DNA from: an uncultured Candidatus Poseidoniales archaeon
GTDB lineage: Archaea > Thermoplasmatota > Poseidoniia > Poseidoniales > Poseidoniaceae
Length of the DNA stretch: 64,000 bases
Assembly: GCA_905182125.1 (NCBI GenBank)
Contig: CAJJAV010000020.1
Location: 1-64,000, forward strand
Direction of reading: 5' to 3'
The translations under genes and the position numbers were made by a program. Of the stretch, positions 29,001 to 40,455 are shown one piece after another (within the stretch, counting starts at the first letter, position 1; each line of letters begins with the position of its first letter). Below the pieces are notes generated by a model. The model ran no database searches and was not told the DNA's origin. It saw only the letters and a list, made by a program, of their open reading frames with translations.

Positions 29001-32000
29001 ATAGCCAAGCACATTCGAAGAAGAATCAAGACCGATATACTTGAGTTCGGTATTGGTGGTGTCACGATAGGAAATGTGCACATCATCATTGGAATCGATG
29101 CCGATGGAGGTGTCAGCGCCAACATTTCCAGAGGTATCGATCGAAGTGGTGACCCAAGAACCGCTCTTATCGGTTGCATACTTGAGGTCGCCATTGGTGA
29201 GATCATAGTGGGAAATGTGCACATCATCGTTGGAATCAATGGCGATGGAAGTGTAATAACCAACTTGTCCAGAGGTGTCAATCGAAGTGGTGACCCAAGA
29301 ACCGCTCTTATCGGTTGCATACTTGAGGTCGGTATTGCTGGTGTCAAGGTACGAGATGTGCACATCATCATTGGAATCAATGGCGATGGAGGTGTAATGG
29401 CCAACAATTCCAGATGTATCAATCGAAGTGGTGACCCAAGAACCGCTCTTATCGGTCGCATACTTGAGGTCCTTATTGGTGGAATCATAGTAGGAAATGT
29501 GCACATCATCATTGGAATCAATGGCGATGGAGATGTAAGAGCCAACATTTCCAGAGGTGTCAATCGAAGTGGTGACCCAAGAACCGCTCTTATCGGTCGC
29601 ATACTTGAGGTCGTAATTGGTGTTGTCATAGTAAGAAATGTGCACATCATCATTGGAATCAATGGCGATGGAGGTGAACCAGCCAACACTTCCAGAGGTA
29701 TCGATCGAAGTGGTGACCCAAGAACCGCTCTTATCGGTTGCATACTTGAGGTCGTCATTGGTGTCGTCAAGATAGGAAATGTGAACATCATCATTGGAAT
29801 CAATGGCGATGGAGGTGTAATGGCCAACAATTCCAGATGTATCAATCGAAGTGGTGACCCAAGAACCGCTCTTATCGGTTGCATACATGAGGTCCTTATT
29901 GGTGAGATGATAGTAGGAAATATGCTTGTATCCATTCGAATCAAGGGCGATTGAGGTGTAACTACCAACATTGCTTCCAGAGTCGACAATGCCCGATGGA
30001 ATCGCACCACCTGTATTGGTTGGTGTCGCTGTTGGTGACATGGCAGTTCCCTTGGTCAAAACAAACCAGTCTGGATTGTAAGAGATGTCAGGCGCTTCGT
30101 CAACAATTGTGATGTTGAGGTAAGCCACACTTTGCCCACCGCTGTTGTTCGCCCAAACCATGTAGGATGTTTGCGTCCACAGTTCGGTCGGTGTCCCGTA
30201 GATCGTTCCGTTGTTCGTGCCAAAGGAAACACCGCTCGGCAGGCTGGCGTTGATGGCCCATGAGGTGACAGCACCACCGGTGTTGGTGATGTAATCGATG
30301 GTTGACGGACGGTGCGCCCACAGTTCTGAGCCGCTGCTTCCATCTTCCGCACTGAAGTAGAGCGTATCACCGACGAATATCTCCATGTAATTTCCGGGGG
30401 AACTGGTGCCACCCCCGCTCTTGATATCAGCCACCTGCCAAGTTGAGGCGTTTGAGGTATCATGAGCCCACAGTTCGTTGCCGCTGCTTCCATCATTCAC
30501 ACTGAAGTAGAGCGTATCACCGACGATTATCGCCATGTAATATCCGGGGCTACTGCCAGCCCCGCTGTTGATATCAGTCACCCGCCAAGTTGAGGCGTTT
30601 GAGGTATCATGAGCCCACAGTTCGTCGCCGGTGCTTCCATCATTCGCACTGAAGTAGAGCGTATCACCGACGAGTATCGCCATGTATGCTCCGGGGTTAC
30701 TGCTGGCAGTTCCGCTGTAGACATCAGCCACCCGCCAAGTTGAAGAGTTTGAGGTATCATGAGCCCACAGTTCCCAGCCGCTGCTTCCATCATCCGCACT
30801 GAAGTAGAGCGTATCACCGACGAGTATCTCCATGTAAAGCCCGGGGCTACTGCTGCTACCCCCGCTGCGGATATCAGCCACCCGCCAAGTTGAGGCGTTT
30901 GAGGTATCATGAGCCCACAGTTCTTTGCCGCTGCTTCCATCATCCGCACTGAAGTAGAGCGTATCACCGACGAGTATCGACATGTATTGTCCGGGGTAAC
31001 TGTGGCCACTTCCGCTGTTGATATCAGTCACCCGCCAAGTTGAGGAGTTTGAGGTATCATGAGCCCAGAGTTCTTTGCCGCTGCTTCCATCATCCGCACT
31101 GAAGTAGAGCGTATCACCGACGAGTATCGACATGTATTGTCCGGGGGTACTGGAGCCGGCGCCGCTCTGGATATCAGCCACCCGCCAAGTTGAGGAGTTT
31201 GAGGTATCATGAGCCCACAGTTCGTAGCCGCTGCTTCCATCATTCGCGGTGAAGTAGAGCGTATCACCGACGAGTATCTCCATGTATGCTCCGGGGTAAC
31301 TGCTGCCAGTTCCGCTGTAGATATCAGCCACCCGCCAAGTTGAAGAGTTTGAGGTATCATGAGCCCACAGTTCGTGGCCGCTGCTTCCATCATCCGCACC
31401 GAAGTAGAGCGTATCACCGACAAGTATCGACATGTATTGTCCGGGGTTACTGCTGCCAGTTCCGCTGTCGATATCAGCCACCCGCCAAGTTGAGGCGTTT
31501 GAGGTATCATGAGCCCACAGTTCTGTGCCGCTGCTTCCAACATTCGCACTGAAGTAGAGCGTATCACCGACGATTATCTCCATGTAATATCCGGGGTAAC
31601 TGTGGCCACTTCCGCTGTTGATATCAGCCACCCGCCATGTGGAGCCGTTTCCAGTCGTTTGGGTGATGAATTGCGGTGCAAGATGAACTTCGGAGTTGTT
31701 GGTCAGCGTGTTGTTCTCTGGATTGTACTCGAACGGGCCTGGTGCTTGTTCGTTAACAACAATCGTCACCGCAGCCGTATCACTGCCACCGCTGTTTGTC
31801 CCAGTCACCGTGTAGGCCGTTGAAGAGGACATCACCGTTGGCGTTCCACTGATTGCACCGGTCGAGGTGTCAAAGGCAAGGCCTGTTGGTAACGTTGGCG
31901 AAATCGACCAAGAAGTGACCACTCCGCCGCTAACCGTTGGTGTGTTCGTCGTCATCGCCGTGTCCTTGGTCAACGTGAGACTGCTTGGAGAGTAGACGAT

Positions 32001-35000
32001 GACTGGAAGTGCATCGTTGACAACAATGGTCACTGTAGCAGTATCACTGCCACCAGTGTTGGTCGCTGTGACCGTGTAGACCGCTGAAACGGACAACACC
32101 GTCGGCGTTCCACTGATTGCACCGGTTGAGGTGTCAAAGGCAAGGCCTGTTGGTAACGTTGGTGAAATTGACCAGGACACGATCGTTCCACCGCTTGTGG
32201 TTGGGGTCACAGTCGTCATCGCCGTTCCCTTGGTGAGGGTGAGGCTGCTTGGAGAATAGGCGATGACTGGAACTGCATCGTTGACAACAATCGTCACCGC
32301 AGCCGTATCGCTTCCACCGCTGTTTGTCCCAGTGACCGTGTAGGCCGTTGAAACGGACAACACCGTCGGCGTTCCACTGATTGCACCGGTCGAGGTGTCA
32401 AAGGCAAGACCAGTTGGAAGTGTTGGCGAAATCGACCAGGAAGTGACCACTCCACCGATCACCGTTGGCGTGTTCGTCGTCATCGCCGTTCCCTTGGTCA
32501 ACGTGAACGAGCTTGGAGAATAGGCGATGACTGGAAGTTCATCGTTGACAACAATCGTCACCGCAGCCGTATCGCTGCCACCGGTGTTGGTCGCTGTGAC
32601 CGTGTAGACCGCTGAAACGGACAACACCGTCGGCGTTCCACTGATTGCACCGGTCGAGGTGTCAAAGGCAAGGCCTGTTGGTAACGTTGGCGAAATTGAC
32701 CAAGAGACGATCGCTCCACCGCTTGTGGTTGGTGTCACAGTCGTCATCGCCGTTCCCTTGGTCAGCGTGAACGAGCTTGGAGAATAGGCGATGACTGGAA
32801 GTTCATCGTTGACAACAATCGTGACTGTCGTTGTCCCCGTGCCCCCAGAATTACGAGCGGTGATGGTGTAGGTCGCTGAAGATGTGGTGGCGGTCGGCGT
32901 TCCCGAAATCTCACCCGTAGCGAAGTTCAAACTCAATCCTGCAGGCAGGGCTGGACTGACCGAATAGCCAAGCACATTCGAAGAAGAATCAAGACCGATA
33001 TACTTGAGTTCGGTATTGGTGGTGTCACGATAGGAAATGTGCACATCATCATTGGAATCGATGCCGATGGAGGTGTAAGAGCCCACAAATCCAGAGGTGT
33101 CAATCGAAGTGGTGACCCAAGAACCGCTCTTATCGGTCGCATACTTGAGGTCCTTATTGGTGGAATCATAGTAGGAAATGTGCACATCATCATTGGAATC
33201 AATGGCGATGGAAGTGTAATAACCAACTTGTCCAGAGGTGTCAATCGAAGTGGTGACCCAAGAACCGCTCTTATCGGTTGCATACTTGAGGTCGGTATTG
33301 CTGGTGTCAAGGTACGAGATGTGCACATCATCATTGGAATCGATGCCGATGGAGGTGTAAGAGCCCACAAATCCAGAGGTGTCAATCGAAGTGGTGACCC
33401 AAGAACCGCTCTTATCGGTCGCATACTTGAGGTCCTTATTGGTGGTGTCAAGGTACGAGATGTGCACATCATCGTTGGAATCAATGGCGATGGAGGTGTA
33501 ATAGCCAACATTTCCAGAGGTATCGATCGAAGTGGTGACCCAAGAGCCGCTCTTATCAGTCGCATACTTGAGGTCCCCATTGGTGGCGTCATAATAGGAA
33601 ATGTGCACGTCATCATTGGAATCAATGGCGATGGAGGTGAGCCAGCCAACACTTCCAGAGGTATCGATCGAAGTGGTGACCCAAGAACCGCTCTTATCGG
33701 TTGCATACTTGAGGTCGTTATTGGTGTCGTCAAGATAGGAAATGTGAACAGCATCATTGGAATCAATGGCGATGGAGGTGTAATGGCCAACAATTCCAGA
33801 TGTATCAATCGAAGTGGTGACCCAAGAACCGCTCTTATCGGTTGCATACATGAGGTCCTTATTGGTGAGATGGTAGTAGGAAATATGCTTGTATCCATTC
33901 GAATCAAGGGCGATTGAGGTGTAACTACCAACATTGCTTCCAGAGTCGACAATGCCCGATGGAATCGCACCACCTGTATTGGTTGGTGTCGCTGTTGGTG
34001 ACATGGCAGTTCCCTTGGTCAACGTGAACGAGCTTGGAGAATAGGCGATGACTGGAACTGCATCGTTGACAACAATCGTCACCGCAGCCGTATCGCTGCC
34101 GCCGGTGTTGGTTGCTGTGACCGTGTAGGCCGTTGAAACGGACAGCACCGTCGGCGTTCCACTGATTGCACCGGTTGAAGTGTCAAACGCAAGACCTGTT
34201 GGAAGTGTTGGTGAAATTGACCAAGAGACGATCGCTCCACCGCTTGTGGTTGGTGTCACAGTCGTCATCGCCGTGCCTTTGGTCAGCGTGAACGCATTTG
34301 GAGAATAGACAATGACTGGAACTGCATCGTTGACAACAATCGTGACTGTCGTTGTCCCCGTACCCCCAGAATTACGAGCGGTGATGGTGTAGGTCGCTGA
34401 AGATGAGGTGGCGGTCGGCGTTCCCGAAATCTCACCCGTACCCAAATCCAAACTCAATCCTGCAGGCAGGGCTGGACTGACCGAATAGCCAAGCACATTC
34501 GAAGAAGAATCAAGACCGATATAATTGAGCTCGCCATTGGTGCCATCACTATAGGAAATGTGAACACCATCATTGGAATCAAGGGCGATGGAAGTGTAAG
34601 CTCCCACAGAATCTGATGTATCGATCGAAGTGGTGACCCAAGAACCACTCTTATCGGTTGCATACTTGAGGTCGCCATTGGCGGTGTCAAGGTACGAGAT
34701 GTGCACATCATCGTTGGAATCAATGGCGATGGAAGTGTCCCATCCCACGTCTCCAGATGTATCAATCGAAGTGGTGACCCAAGAACCGCTCTTATCGGTT
34801 GCATACTTGAGGTCGATATTGGTGGTGTCAAGGTACGAGATGTGCACATCCTCATTGGAATCAATGGCGATGGAGGTGTGTTTGCCCACAATTCCAGAGG
34901 TGTCAATCGAAGTGGTGACCCAAGAACCGCTCTTATTGGTTGCATACTTGAGGTCGTTATTGGTGGTATCAAAGTAGGAAATGTGAACATCATCATTGGA

Positions 35001-38000
35001 ATCAAAGGCGATGGAAGTGTAAGCTCCCACAGAACCTGATGTATCGATCGAAGTTGTGACCCAAGACCCGCTCTTATCGGTCGCATACTTGAGGTCGCCA
35101 TTGGTGGTGTCAAAGTAAGAAATGTGCACGTCATCATTGGAATCAATGGCGATGGAAGTGTAACCGCCAACATTTCCAGAGGTGTCAATCGAAGTGGTAA
35201 CCCAAGAGCCGCTCTTATCAGTCGCATACTTGAGGTCGCCATTGCTGGCGTCATAGTAAGAAATGTGCACATCATCATTGGAATCAATGGCGATGGAGGT
35301 GTAATAGCCAACAAATCCAGATGTATCAATCGAAGTGGTGACCCAAGAACCGCTCTTATCAGTCGCATACTTGAGGTCGTCACTGGTGGTCTCAAAGTAG
35401 GAAAGGTGCTTATATCCATTCGAATCAAGGGCGATTGAGGTGTGATAGCCAACATCGCTTCCAGAGTCGACAATGCCCGATGGAATCGCACCACCTGTAT
35501 TGGTTGGTGTCGCTGTTGGTGACATGGCAGTGCCCTTGGTCAGCGTGAACGCATTTGGAGAGTAGGCAATGACTGGAAGTGCATCGTTGACAACAATCGT
35601 GACCGCAGCCGTGTCTGCCCCACCGGTGTTGGTTGCTGTCACCGTGTAGGCCGTTGAAACGGACAGCACCGTCGGCGTCCCACTGATCGCACCGGTTGAG
35701 GTGTCAAAGGCAAGACCTGTTGGTAACGTTGGCGAAATCGACCAGGAAGTGATCGTTCCACCGCTTGCTGTTGGTGTCACAGTCGTCATCGCCGTGCCTT
35801 TGGTCAACGTGAACGAGGTTGGAGAATAGGTAATGACTGGAACTGCGTCGTTGACAACAATGGTGACCGCAGCCGTATCGCTGCCACCGCTGTTTGTCCC
35901 AGTGACCGTGTAGGCCGTTGAAACGGACAACACCGTCGGCGTTCCACTGATTGCACCGGTTGAAGTGTCAAACGCAAGACCTGTTGGAAGTGTTGGGGAA
36001 ATTGACCAAGAGACGATCGCTCCACCGCTTGTGGTTGGGGTCACAGTCGTCATCGCCGTGCCCTTGGTCAGCGTGAGGCTGCTTGGAGAATAGACAATGA
36101 CTGGAAGTTCGTCGTTGACAACAATGGTGACCGTTGCCGTATCACTGCCACCAGTGTTGGTTCCTGTGACCGTGTAGGCCGTTGAAGAGGACATCACCGT
36201 CGGCGTTCCACTGATCGCACCTGTTGAAGTGTCAAAGGCAAGACCTGTTGGTAACGTTGGCGAAATTGACCAGGAAGTGACCGCTCCACCGCTCACCGTT
36301 GGCGTGTTCGTCGTCATCGCCGTGCCCTTGGTCAACGTGAACGAGCTTGGAGAATAGACGAGGACTGGAACTGCGTCGTTGACAACAATCGTCACCGCAG
36401 CCGTATCGCTGCCACCGGTGTTGGTCGCTGTCACCGTGTAGGCCGCTGAAACGGACAGCACCGTCGGCGTTCCACTGATCGCACCGGTCGAGGTGTCAAA
36501 GGCAAGGCCTGTTGGTAACGTTGGTGAAATTGACCAGGACACGATCGCTCCACCGCTTGCTGGTTGGTGTCACAGTCGTCATCGCCGTTCCCTTGGTCAA
36601 CGTGAACGAGCTTGGAGAATAGACGATGACTGGAACTGCATCGTTGACAACAATCGTCACCGCAGCCGTATCGCTTCCACCGGTGTTGGTCGCTGTCACA
36701 GTGTAGGCCGCTGAAACGGACAACACCGTCGGCGTTCCACTGATTGCACCGGTCGAGGTGTCAAAGGCAAGGCCTGTTGGTAACGTTGGCGAAATTGACC
36801 AAGAGACGATCGCTCCACCGCTTGTGGTTGGTGTCACAGTCGTCATCGCCGTTCCCTTGGTCAGCGTGAACGAGCTTGGAGAATAGGCGATGACTGGAAG
36901 TTCATCGTTGACAACAATCGTGACTGTCGTTGTCCCCGTACCCCCAGAATTACGAGCGGTGATGGTGTAGGTCGCTGAAGATGTGGTGGCGGTCGGCGTT
37001 CCCGAAATCTCACCCGTAGCGAAGTTCAAACTCAATCCTGCTGGCAAGGCTGGACTAACCGAATAACCATAGACATTCGAAGAAGAATCAAGACCGATAT
37101 AATTGAGGGCATCATCGGTGGCGTCACGATAGGAAATGTGCACAGCATCGTTGGAATCAATGGCGATGGAGGTGTAATAGCCAACATTTCCAGAGGTATC
37201 GATCGAAGTGGTGACCCAAGAGCCGCTCTTATCAGTCGCATACTTGAGGTCCCCATTGGTGGCGTCATAATAGGAAATGTGCACGTCATCATTGGAATCA
37301 ATGGCGATGGAGGTGTCTCGGCCCACGGTTCCAGAGGTGTCAACCGAAGTGGTGACCCAAGAACCGCTCTTATCGGTTGCATACTTGAGGTCGCCATTGG
37401 TGGTGTCATGATAGGAAATGTGAACAGCATCGTTGGAATCAATGGCGATGGAAGTGTAAGTAACCAACATTTCCAGAGGTGTCAATCGAAGTGGTGACCC
37501 AAGAACCGCTCTTATCGGTTGCATACTTGAGGTCGCCATTGGTGGCGTCACGATAGGAAATGTGAACATCATCATTGGAATCAATGGCGATGGAGGTGTC
37601 AGTAGCCAACATTTCCAGAGGTGTCAATCGAAGTGGTGACCCAAGAACCGCTCTTATCGGTCGCATACTTGAGGTCGCTCATTGGTGGTAGTCATAGATA
37701 GGAAATGTGAACATCATCATTGGAATCAATGCCGATGGAGGTGAAATGCCAGCCAACAATCCCAGATGTATCAATCGAAGTGGTGACCCAAGAACCGCTC
37801 TTATCGGTTGCATACTTGAGGTCGTTATTGGTGTCGTCAAGATAGGAAATGTGAACATCATCATTGGAATCAATGGCGATAGAGGTGTAATAGCCAACAT
37901 TTCCAGATGTATCAATCGAAGTGGTGACCCAAGAACCGCTCTTATCGGTCGCATACTTGAGGTCGTCACTGGTGGTATCATAGTAGGAAATGTGCTTGTA

Positions 38001-39635
38001 TCCATTCGAATCAAGGGTGATTGAGGTGTGACTACCAACACTGCTTCCAGAGTCGACAATGCCCGATAGAATCGCACCACCTGTATTGGTTGGTGTCGCT
38101 GTTGGTGACATGACAGTGCCCTTGGTCAACGTGAACGAACTTGGAGAATAGGAAATCAAAGGTGGATCGAAGACTTGGATTGTGAACTCACCGTTTTTAC
38201 TCAGTCCAGTGCTTGAAGTGGCGGTCAAATTGTAGGTTGCAGTGGCTTTCCCTACTGTCGGTGTGCCGGTAAGGGTACAGGTTCCCGGAGTGAGGCTCAA
38301 GCCTGCAGGTAGGGCTGGCGTCACGGTGCATGTTGCACCAGTCACGCCAGTTCGAGTCACGCTGCCTGGATTGTGCCCTTGAACAGTCGCGTGGTAAAGG
38401 TCTGCACCGGTGTTGTAACGGTAAGCAATGTGAATGTCGTCATTGCTGTCCACAGCAATGGCCGTATGGGTGCCAGCGCTGCTGGCGGTGTGCACGGCAG
38501 TCGACACCCAGGAACCCGTTTTGTCTGAAGAATAATACAAATCGTCCGCACCGTTTAGCTCGTGTGAAATGTGAACATTCCCCAGAGAGTCGTATGCGAT
38601 GGAATTGAAGCGGCCGTAATCTGCACTGTTCTCAACGGTCGTTGCAGACCAAGAAGTGCCAGTGTAATACGTGTATTTCAGCGAGGTTGCGTCCATATCG
38701 AAGTAAGAGATTCCTGGCTCATCCGTCGTTGGATCGATGGCTATGTCAAGACTCGTTCCTCCAGTGTTGGAACCGATGTCCTCCAGAGTTGTACGAACCC
38801 AGAAACCAGCGGTATCGGTAAGGTAAAACATGTCGTCGTTTTGTGAATCATAATATGCGAAGTGGACGTCATCGTTCGAATCGATAGCGATGGATGTGAA
38901 TGCAACATCGCCAGCAGCTACCGATGGATTGCTTTTGCTCCACGAACCTCCAGTCTTTTCGGCGTAACCAATATCGCCCCCACTATCCCGATAAACGATG
39001 TGAGGTTTATCGTTGGAATCGATGGCGATGGATGTGAATTTGCCACCTGTGTTATCGACGGTTTCCTTTGACCATGAGGACGAACTTGCCGATTTGTAGG
39101 CATACTTGAGTGTGTTACCAGTGTTGTATTGATAGGAGACGTGCAATCCATTGTTTGAATCAATGGCCAAGTTGCAGTACTTACCGACGTTATTCGCATT
39201 ATCAATGGTGGATGTGGCCCAAGAACCAGAAGCGTTTGTTGAATAATACAAATCGGTACTGTCGTCCCGATAGAAAACGATGTGTACCTTGTCGTTGCTG
39301 TCAACTACAATGCCGTTGTGCCATCCAGAATCACCCGAGGCATAAACGCTTGAGGTGCTGTTGACCATGCCAGAACTCCAACCAGTCCATGTGAACGTCA
39401 CATCTGAAATCGCAGTGTCTTTGGTTGCCGTAACGGCAGCACTGCTTGGAACCAATTCCCAATCTGCAGGGCCTGAATACATCGGTTTTAGTGCCGGTGG
39501 TTCAAGTTCACTTGGAGCATCTTCGATAAGCCATGGTGCCTTGTTCACTTCGACTATTCCTGCCGAAAGCGACATCGAGATCATGATCACGGCCAAAAAA
39601 ACCGATTTGGAGGATTTTGAGGTGAAAATGCTCAA
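20050..39635 (-). CDS. Giant cell-surface protein: ~40 Ig-like domains with inserted beta-propellers
   Basis: One ~19.6-kb gene (~6,500 aa) interrupted by single-base frameshifts near 26986, 27980, 28478, 36558, 37458, 37602 and 37677-37696. It starts at TTG 39635 behind GAGGAGG and has a signal peptide (SVFLAVIMISMSLSAG). It ends in a transmembrane helix (SMYWICPLIALLLLLVGLVAY) and an acidic cytoplasmic tail. The body is ~88-aa Ig-like repeats of the He_PIG type (YSPSSFTLTKG ... SWSISPTLPTGLAFD ... GAISGTPT ... YTVTATNTGG). Seven repeats are split by a seven-bladed propeller of ~47-aa blades (SIAIDSNDDVHISY, DLKYATDKSGSW), and one by nine ~50-aa ELW-type units. The inferred role is adhesion to particles, prey polymers or other cells. 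Confidence 0.88.
20320..23170 (-). repeat. Diverged Ig-like (He_PIG) repeat array, membrane-proximal
   Basis: About eleven ~85-aa Ig-like domains at the C-terminal end of the giant protein. They keep the skeleton (LPxGLxF ... GxISGTP ... YTVWANNSGGS) but differ strongly in sequence from each other, unlike the near-identical copies farther upstream. They form the stalk next to the membrane anchor. Confidence 0.8.
23170..24290 (-). repeat. 264-bp tandem repeat (four near-identical Ig-like domains)
   Basis: Four successive 264-bp (88-codon) copies with almost identical DNA, for example offsets of exactly 264 bp between equivalent sites around 23400, 23664 and 23928. The differences are mostly synonymous or single substitutions, indicating recent amplification or gene conversion. 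Confidence 0.85.
24430..25380 (-). repeat. Propeller module P7 (seven blades, diverged)
   Basis: Seven ~47-aa blades (SIAVDSNGYIHIAQYDAS ... to SMAVDSSGRVHVSYYEDT) inserted between the first strands of an Ig-like domain (TFTLTNSSAM ... SGGV) and its second half (AYSISPSLPAGLTFE). Blade sequences are more diverged than in the central modules. Confidence 0.8.
25450..27180 (-). repeat. 264-bp Ig-like repeats, homogenised
   Basis: Six to seven near-identical 264-bp Ig-like units. A one-base insertion near 26986 (TTGGGTGTCAC where other copies have TTGGTGTCAC or TTGGGGTCAC) breaks the frame within one unit. Confidence 0.85.
27240..28215 (-). repeat. Propeller module P6 (seven blades)
   Basis: Seven 141-bp blades inserted in an Ig-like domain. 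The second blade carries a deletion of 4 bases relative to its neighbours near 27980, breaking the frame. Confidence 0.8.
29030..30000 (-). repeat. Propeller module P5 (seven blades)
   Basis: Seven ~141-bp blades, intact frame. Its first blade and flanks are nearly identical to those of module P4 (compare 29827-30007 with 33790-33970), pointing to segmental duplication of propeller plus flanking half-Ig domains. Confidence 0.85.
30310..31650 (-). repeat. Nine ~150-bp ELW-type repeats
   Basis: A tandem array with a 150-bp period; the site GAGGTATCAT recurs at 30601, 30751, 30901, 31051, 31201, 31351 and 31501. Each unit encodes about 50 aa with STWRVADI ... SPG ... ILVGDTLYFSADDGSSG ... ELWAHDTSN. 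This is similar to the ELWxxDGT repeat family found in bacterial secreted proteins. The array is inserted within one Ig-like domain (EYNPENNTLTNNS ... array ... SWAINASLPSGVSFG). Confidence 0.85.
32990..33965 (-). repeat. Propeller module P4 (seven blades)
   Basis: Seven 141-bp blades, intact frame, split-Ig insertion. Individual blades match blades of P5 and P2/P6 almost exactly, so blades appear to have been shuffled between modules. Confidence 0.85.
34510..35480 (-). repeat. Propeller module P3 (seven blades)
   Basis: Seven ~141-bp blades, intact frame, inserted in an Ig-like domain at the same loop as in the other modules (after TNTGGAI, before YSVSPALPAGLSL). Confidence 0.85.
37090..38075 (-). 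repeat. Propeller module P2 (seven blades, frame broken)
   Basis: Seven blades can be read if five extra single bases (near 37458, 37602, 37677, 37687 and 37694) are ignored. The clustering of one-base insertions in near-identical sequence suggests a local consensus problem. Confidence 0.75.
38385..39350 (-). repeat. Propeller module P1 (seven blades, most diverged)
   Basis: Seven diverged blades directly after the signal peptide region (IVVDSNDKVHIVFY ... to IAVDSNDDIHIAYRY). They are followed by the second half of an Ig-like domain (CTVTPALPAGLSL). This is the outermost, N-terminal head of the protein. Confidence 0.75.
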
Positions 39636-39718
39636 AATAACCCCTCCTCACCTATAGGGAGGCGCCCCCCCCAACTTAAGAGGGAACCCCTATAATGACA
39701 GGCTTTGGATTTGATAAA
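39636..39718 (-). promoter_or_regulatory. Promoter region of the giant surface-protein gene
   Basis: On the minus strand a TATA-like CATTATAGG lies at 39689-39697 and a second CCTATAGG nearer the gene, followed by GAGGAGG 7 nt before the TTG start. A run of eight C (plus strand, 39665-39672) lies between. This fits a transcript starting about 30 nt upstream of the start codon. Confidence 0.4.
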
Positions 39719-40387
39719 TCAGATTGGCCATTTTGAAAGAGGTTCGTTCGGCCAAGTATTCTTTTTGACATCGAAGCCGAGTTCACGGAATTTTCTTCTC
39801 GCCTTTCGCCAATCGGGGAGCATATAGCCAACCTTGGAACGTTCAGAAAAAGTCCACTGCCATGGACACCTCGGGACTCGAGCAACCCAGTGTTCGAGTA
39901 AGTGTTGATTGAGTTCATGCTCCATGCCACCTGGCATGACCCATGAAGTGATGTTCAGGGCGCCAGCTGAGCCTCGAGTTTCAGACCATGCCGTCATCTC
40001 GAGTCCACGCAAAGGGCCATCCAAAATTCGTAAGCCGAGGGTGCGTGTGGATTGTGCCATCGGCATGATGATCGCGAATCGATCGACCAAGCGAGAGCCT
40101 TCATGGCGCTCCATTTGCCAACCGGCCTCCTCGGCGAGAAGACGCAGTGTTTTGATGGCGTGAACGGGTGAGACGCTGACCTCCAAATCGGTGGTAGCGC
40201 GTCGGACCATGGTTTTGCCAAACGGCAACTCAGCATCAACGCTTTGATGCAGATTTGCATAAGCAGCCTCACGGCTAGGGAGAATTGTTTCAATCAAACG
40301 TGATCGTTTGTTGATGCGTGTGCACGGTTTGCCCACAGTCCCGCCCCAAGGGGCGAGGTGTTCCGCGGGAAGGACCGAATCGGACAA
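39719..40387 (-). CDS. Hypothetical protein
   Basis: A 222-aa soluble protein without signal peptide or membrane segments. It is rich in Arg and Trp, with a basic C-terminal helix (PDWRKARRKFRELGFDVKK). No family is recognised. It lies between the L12 gene and the giant gene on the same strand, 68 bp after L12; co-transcription with the ribosomal operon is possible but not shown. Confidence 0.6.
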   Translation of the reverse strand: MSDSVLPAEHLAPWGGTVGKPCTRINKRSRLIETILPSREAAYANLHQSVDAELPFGKTMVRRATTDLEVSVSPVHAIKTLRLLAEEAGWQMERHEGSRLVDRFAIIMPMAQSTRTLGLRILDGPLRGLEMTAWSETRGSAGALNITSWVMPGGMEHELNQHLLEHWVARVPRCPWQWTFSERSKVGYMLPDWRKARRKFRELGFDVKKNTWPNEPLSKWPI

Positions 40388-40455
40388 CCGTGCATCACGA
40401 GGCTACGCGTGCAAGACGCGTTTCCTTGTGCGCTCGGCGGCGCTCGATACCTGTT

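Noticed and set aside
29076-29954. A 292-codon open frame on the plus strand, and a near-identical one at 33039-33917
   Set aside because: They are antisense shadows of the propeller repeats (glycine/isoleucine-rich reading of the 141-bp unit) with no ribosome-binding site; the minus-strand frame has coherent domains, signal peptide and anchor.
20050-39635. CRISPR-like regular repeats (150-bp, 141-bp and 264-bp periods)
   Set aside because: Repeats are long, contiguous, coding in one frame and without unique spacers; no cas genes are present.
39665-39672. C8 homopolymer upstream of the giant gene as a phase-variation switch
   Set aside because: It lies in the presumed leader or promoter, not in coding sequence, and its length could be a consensus artefact; nothing else supports switching.
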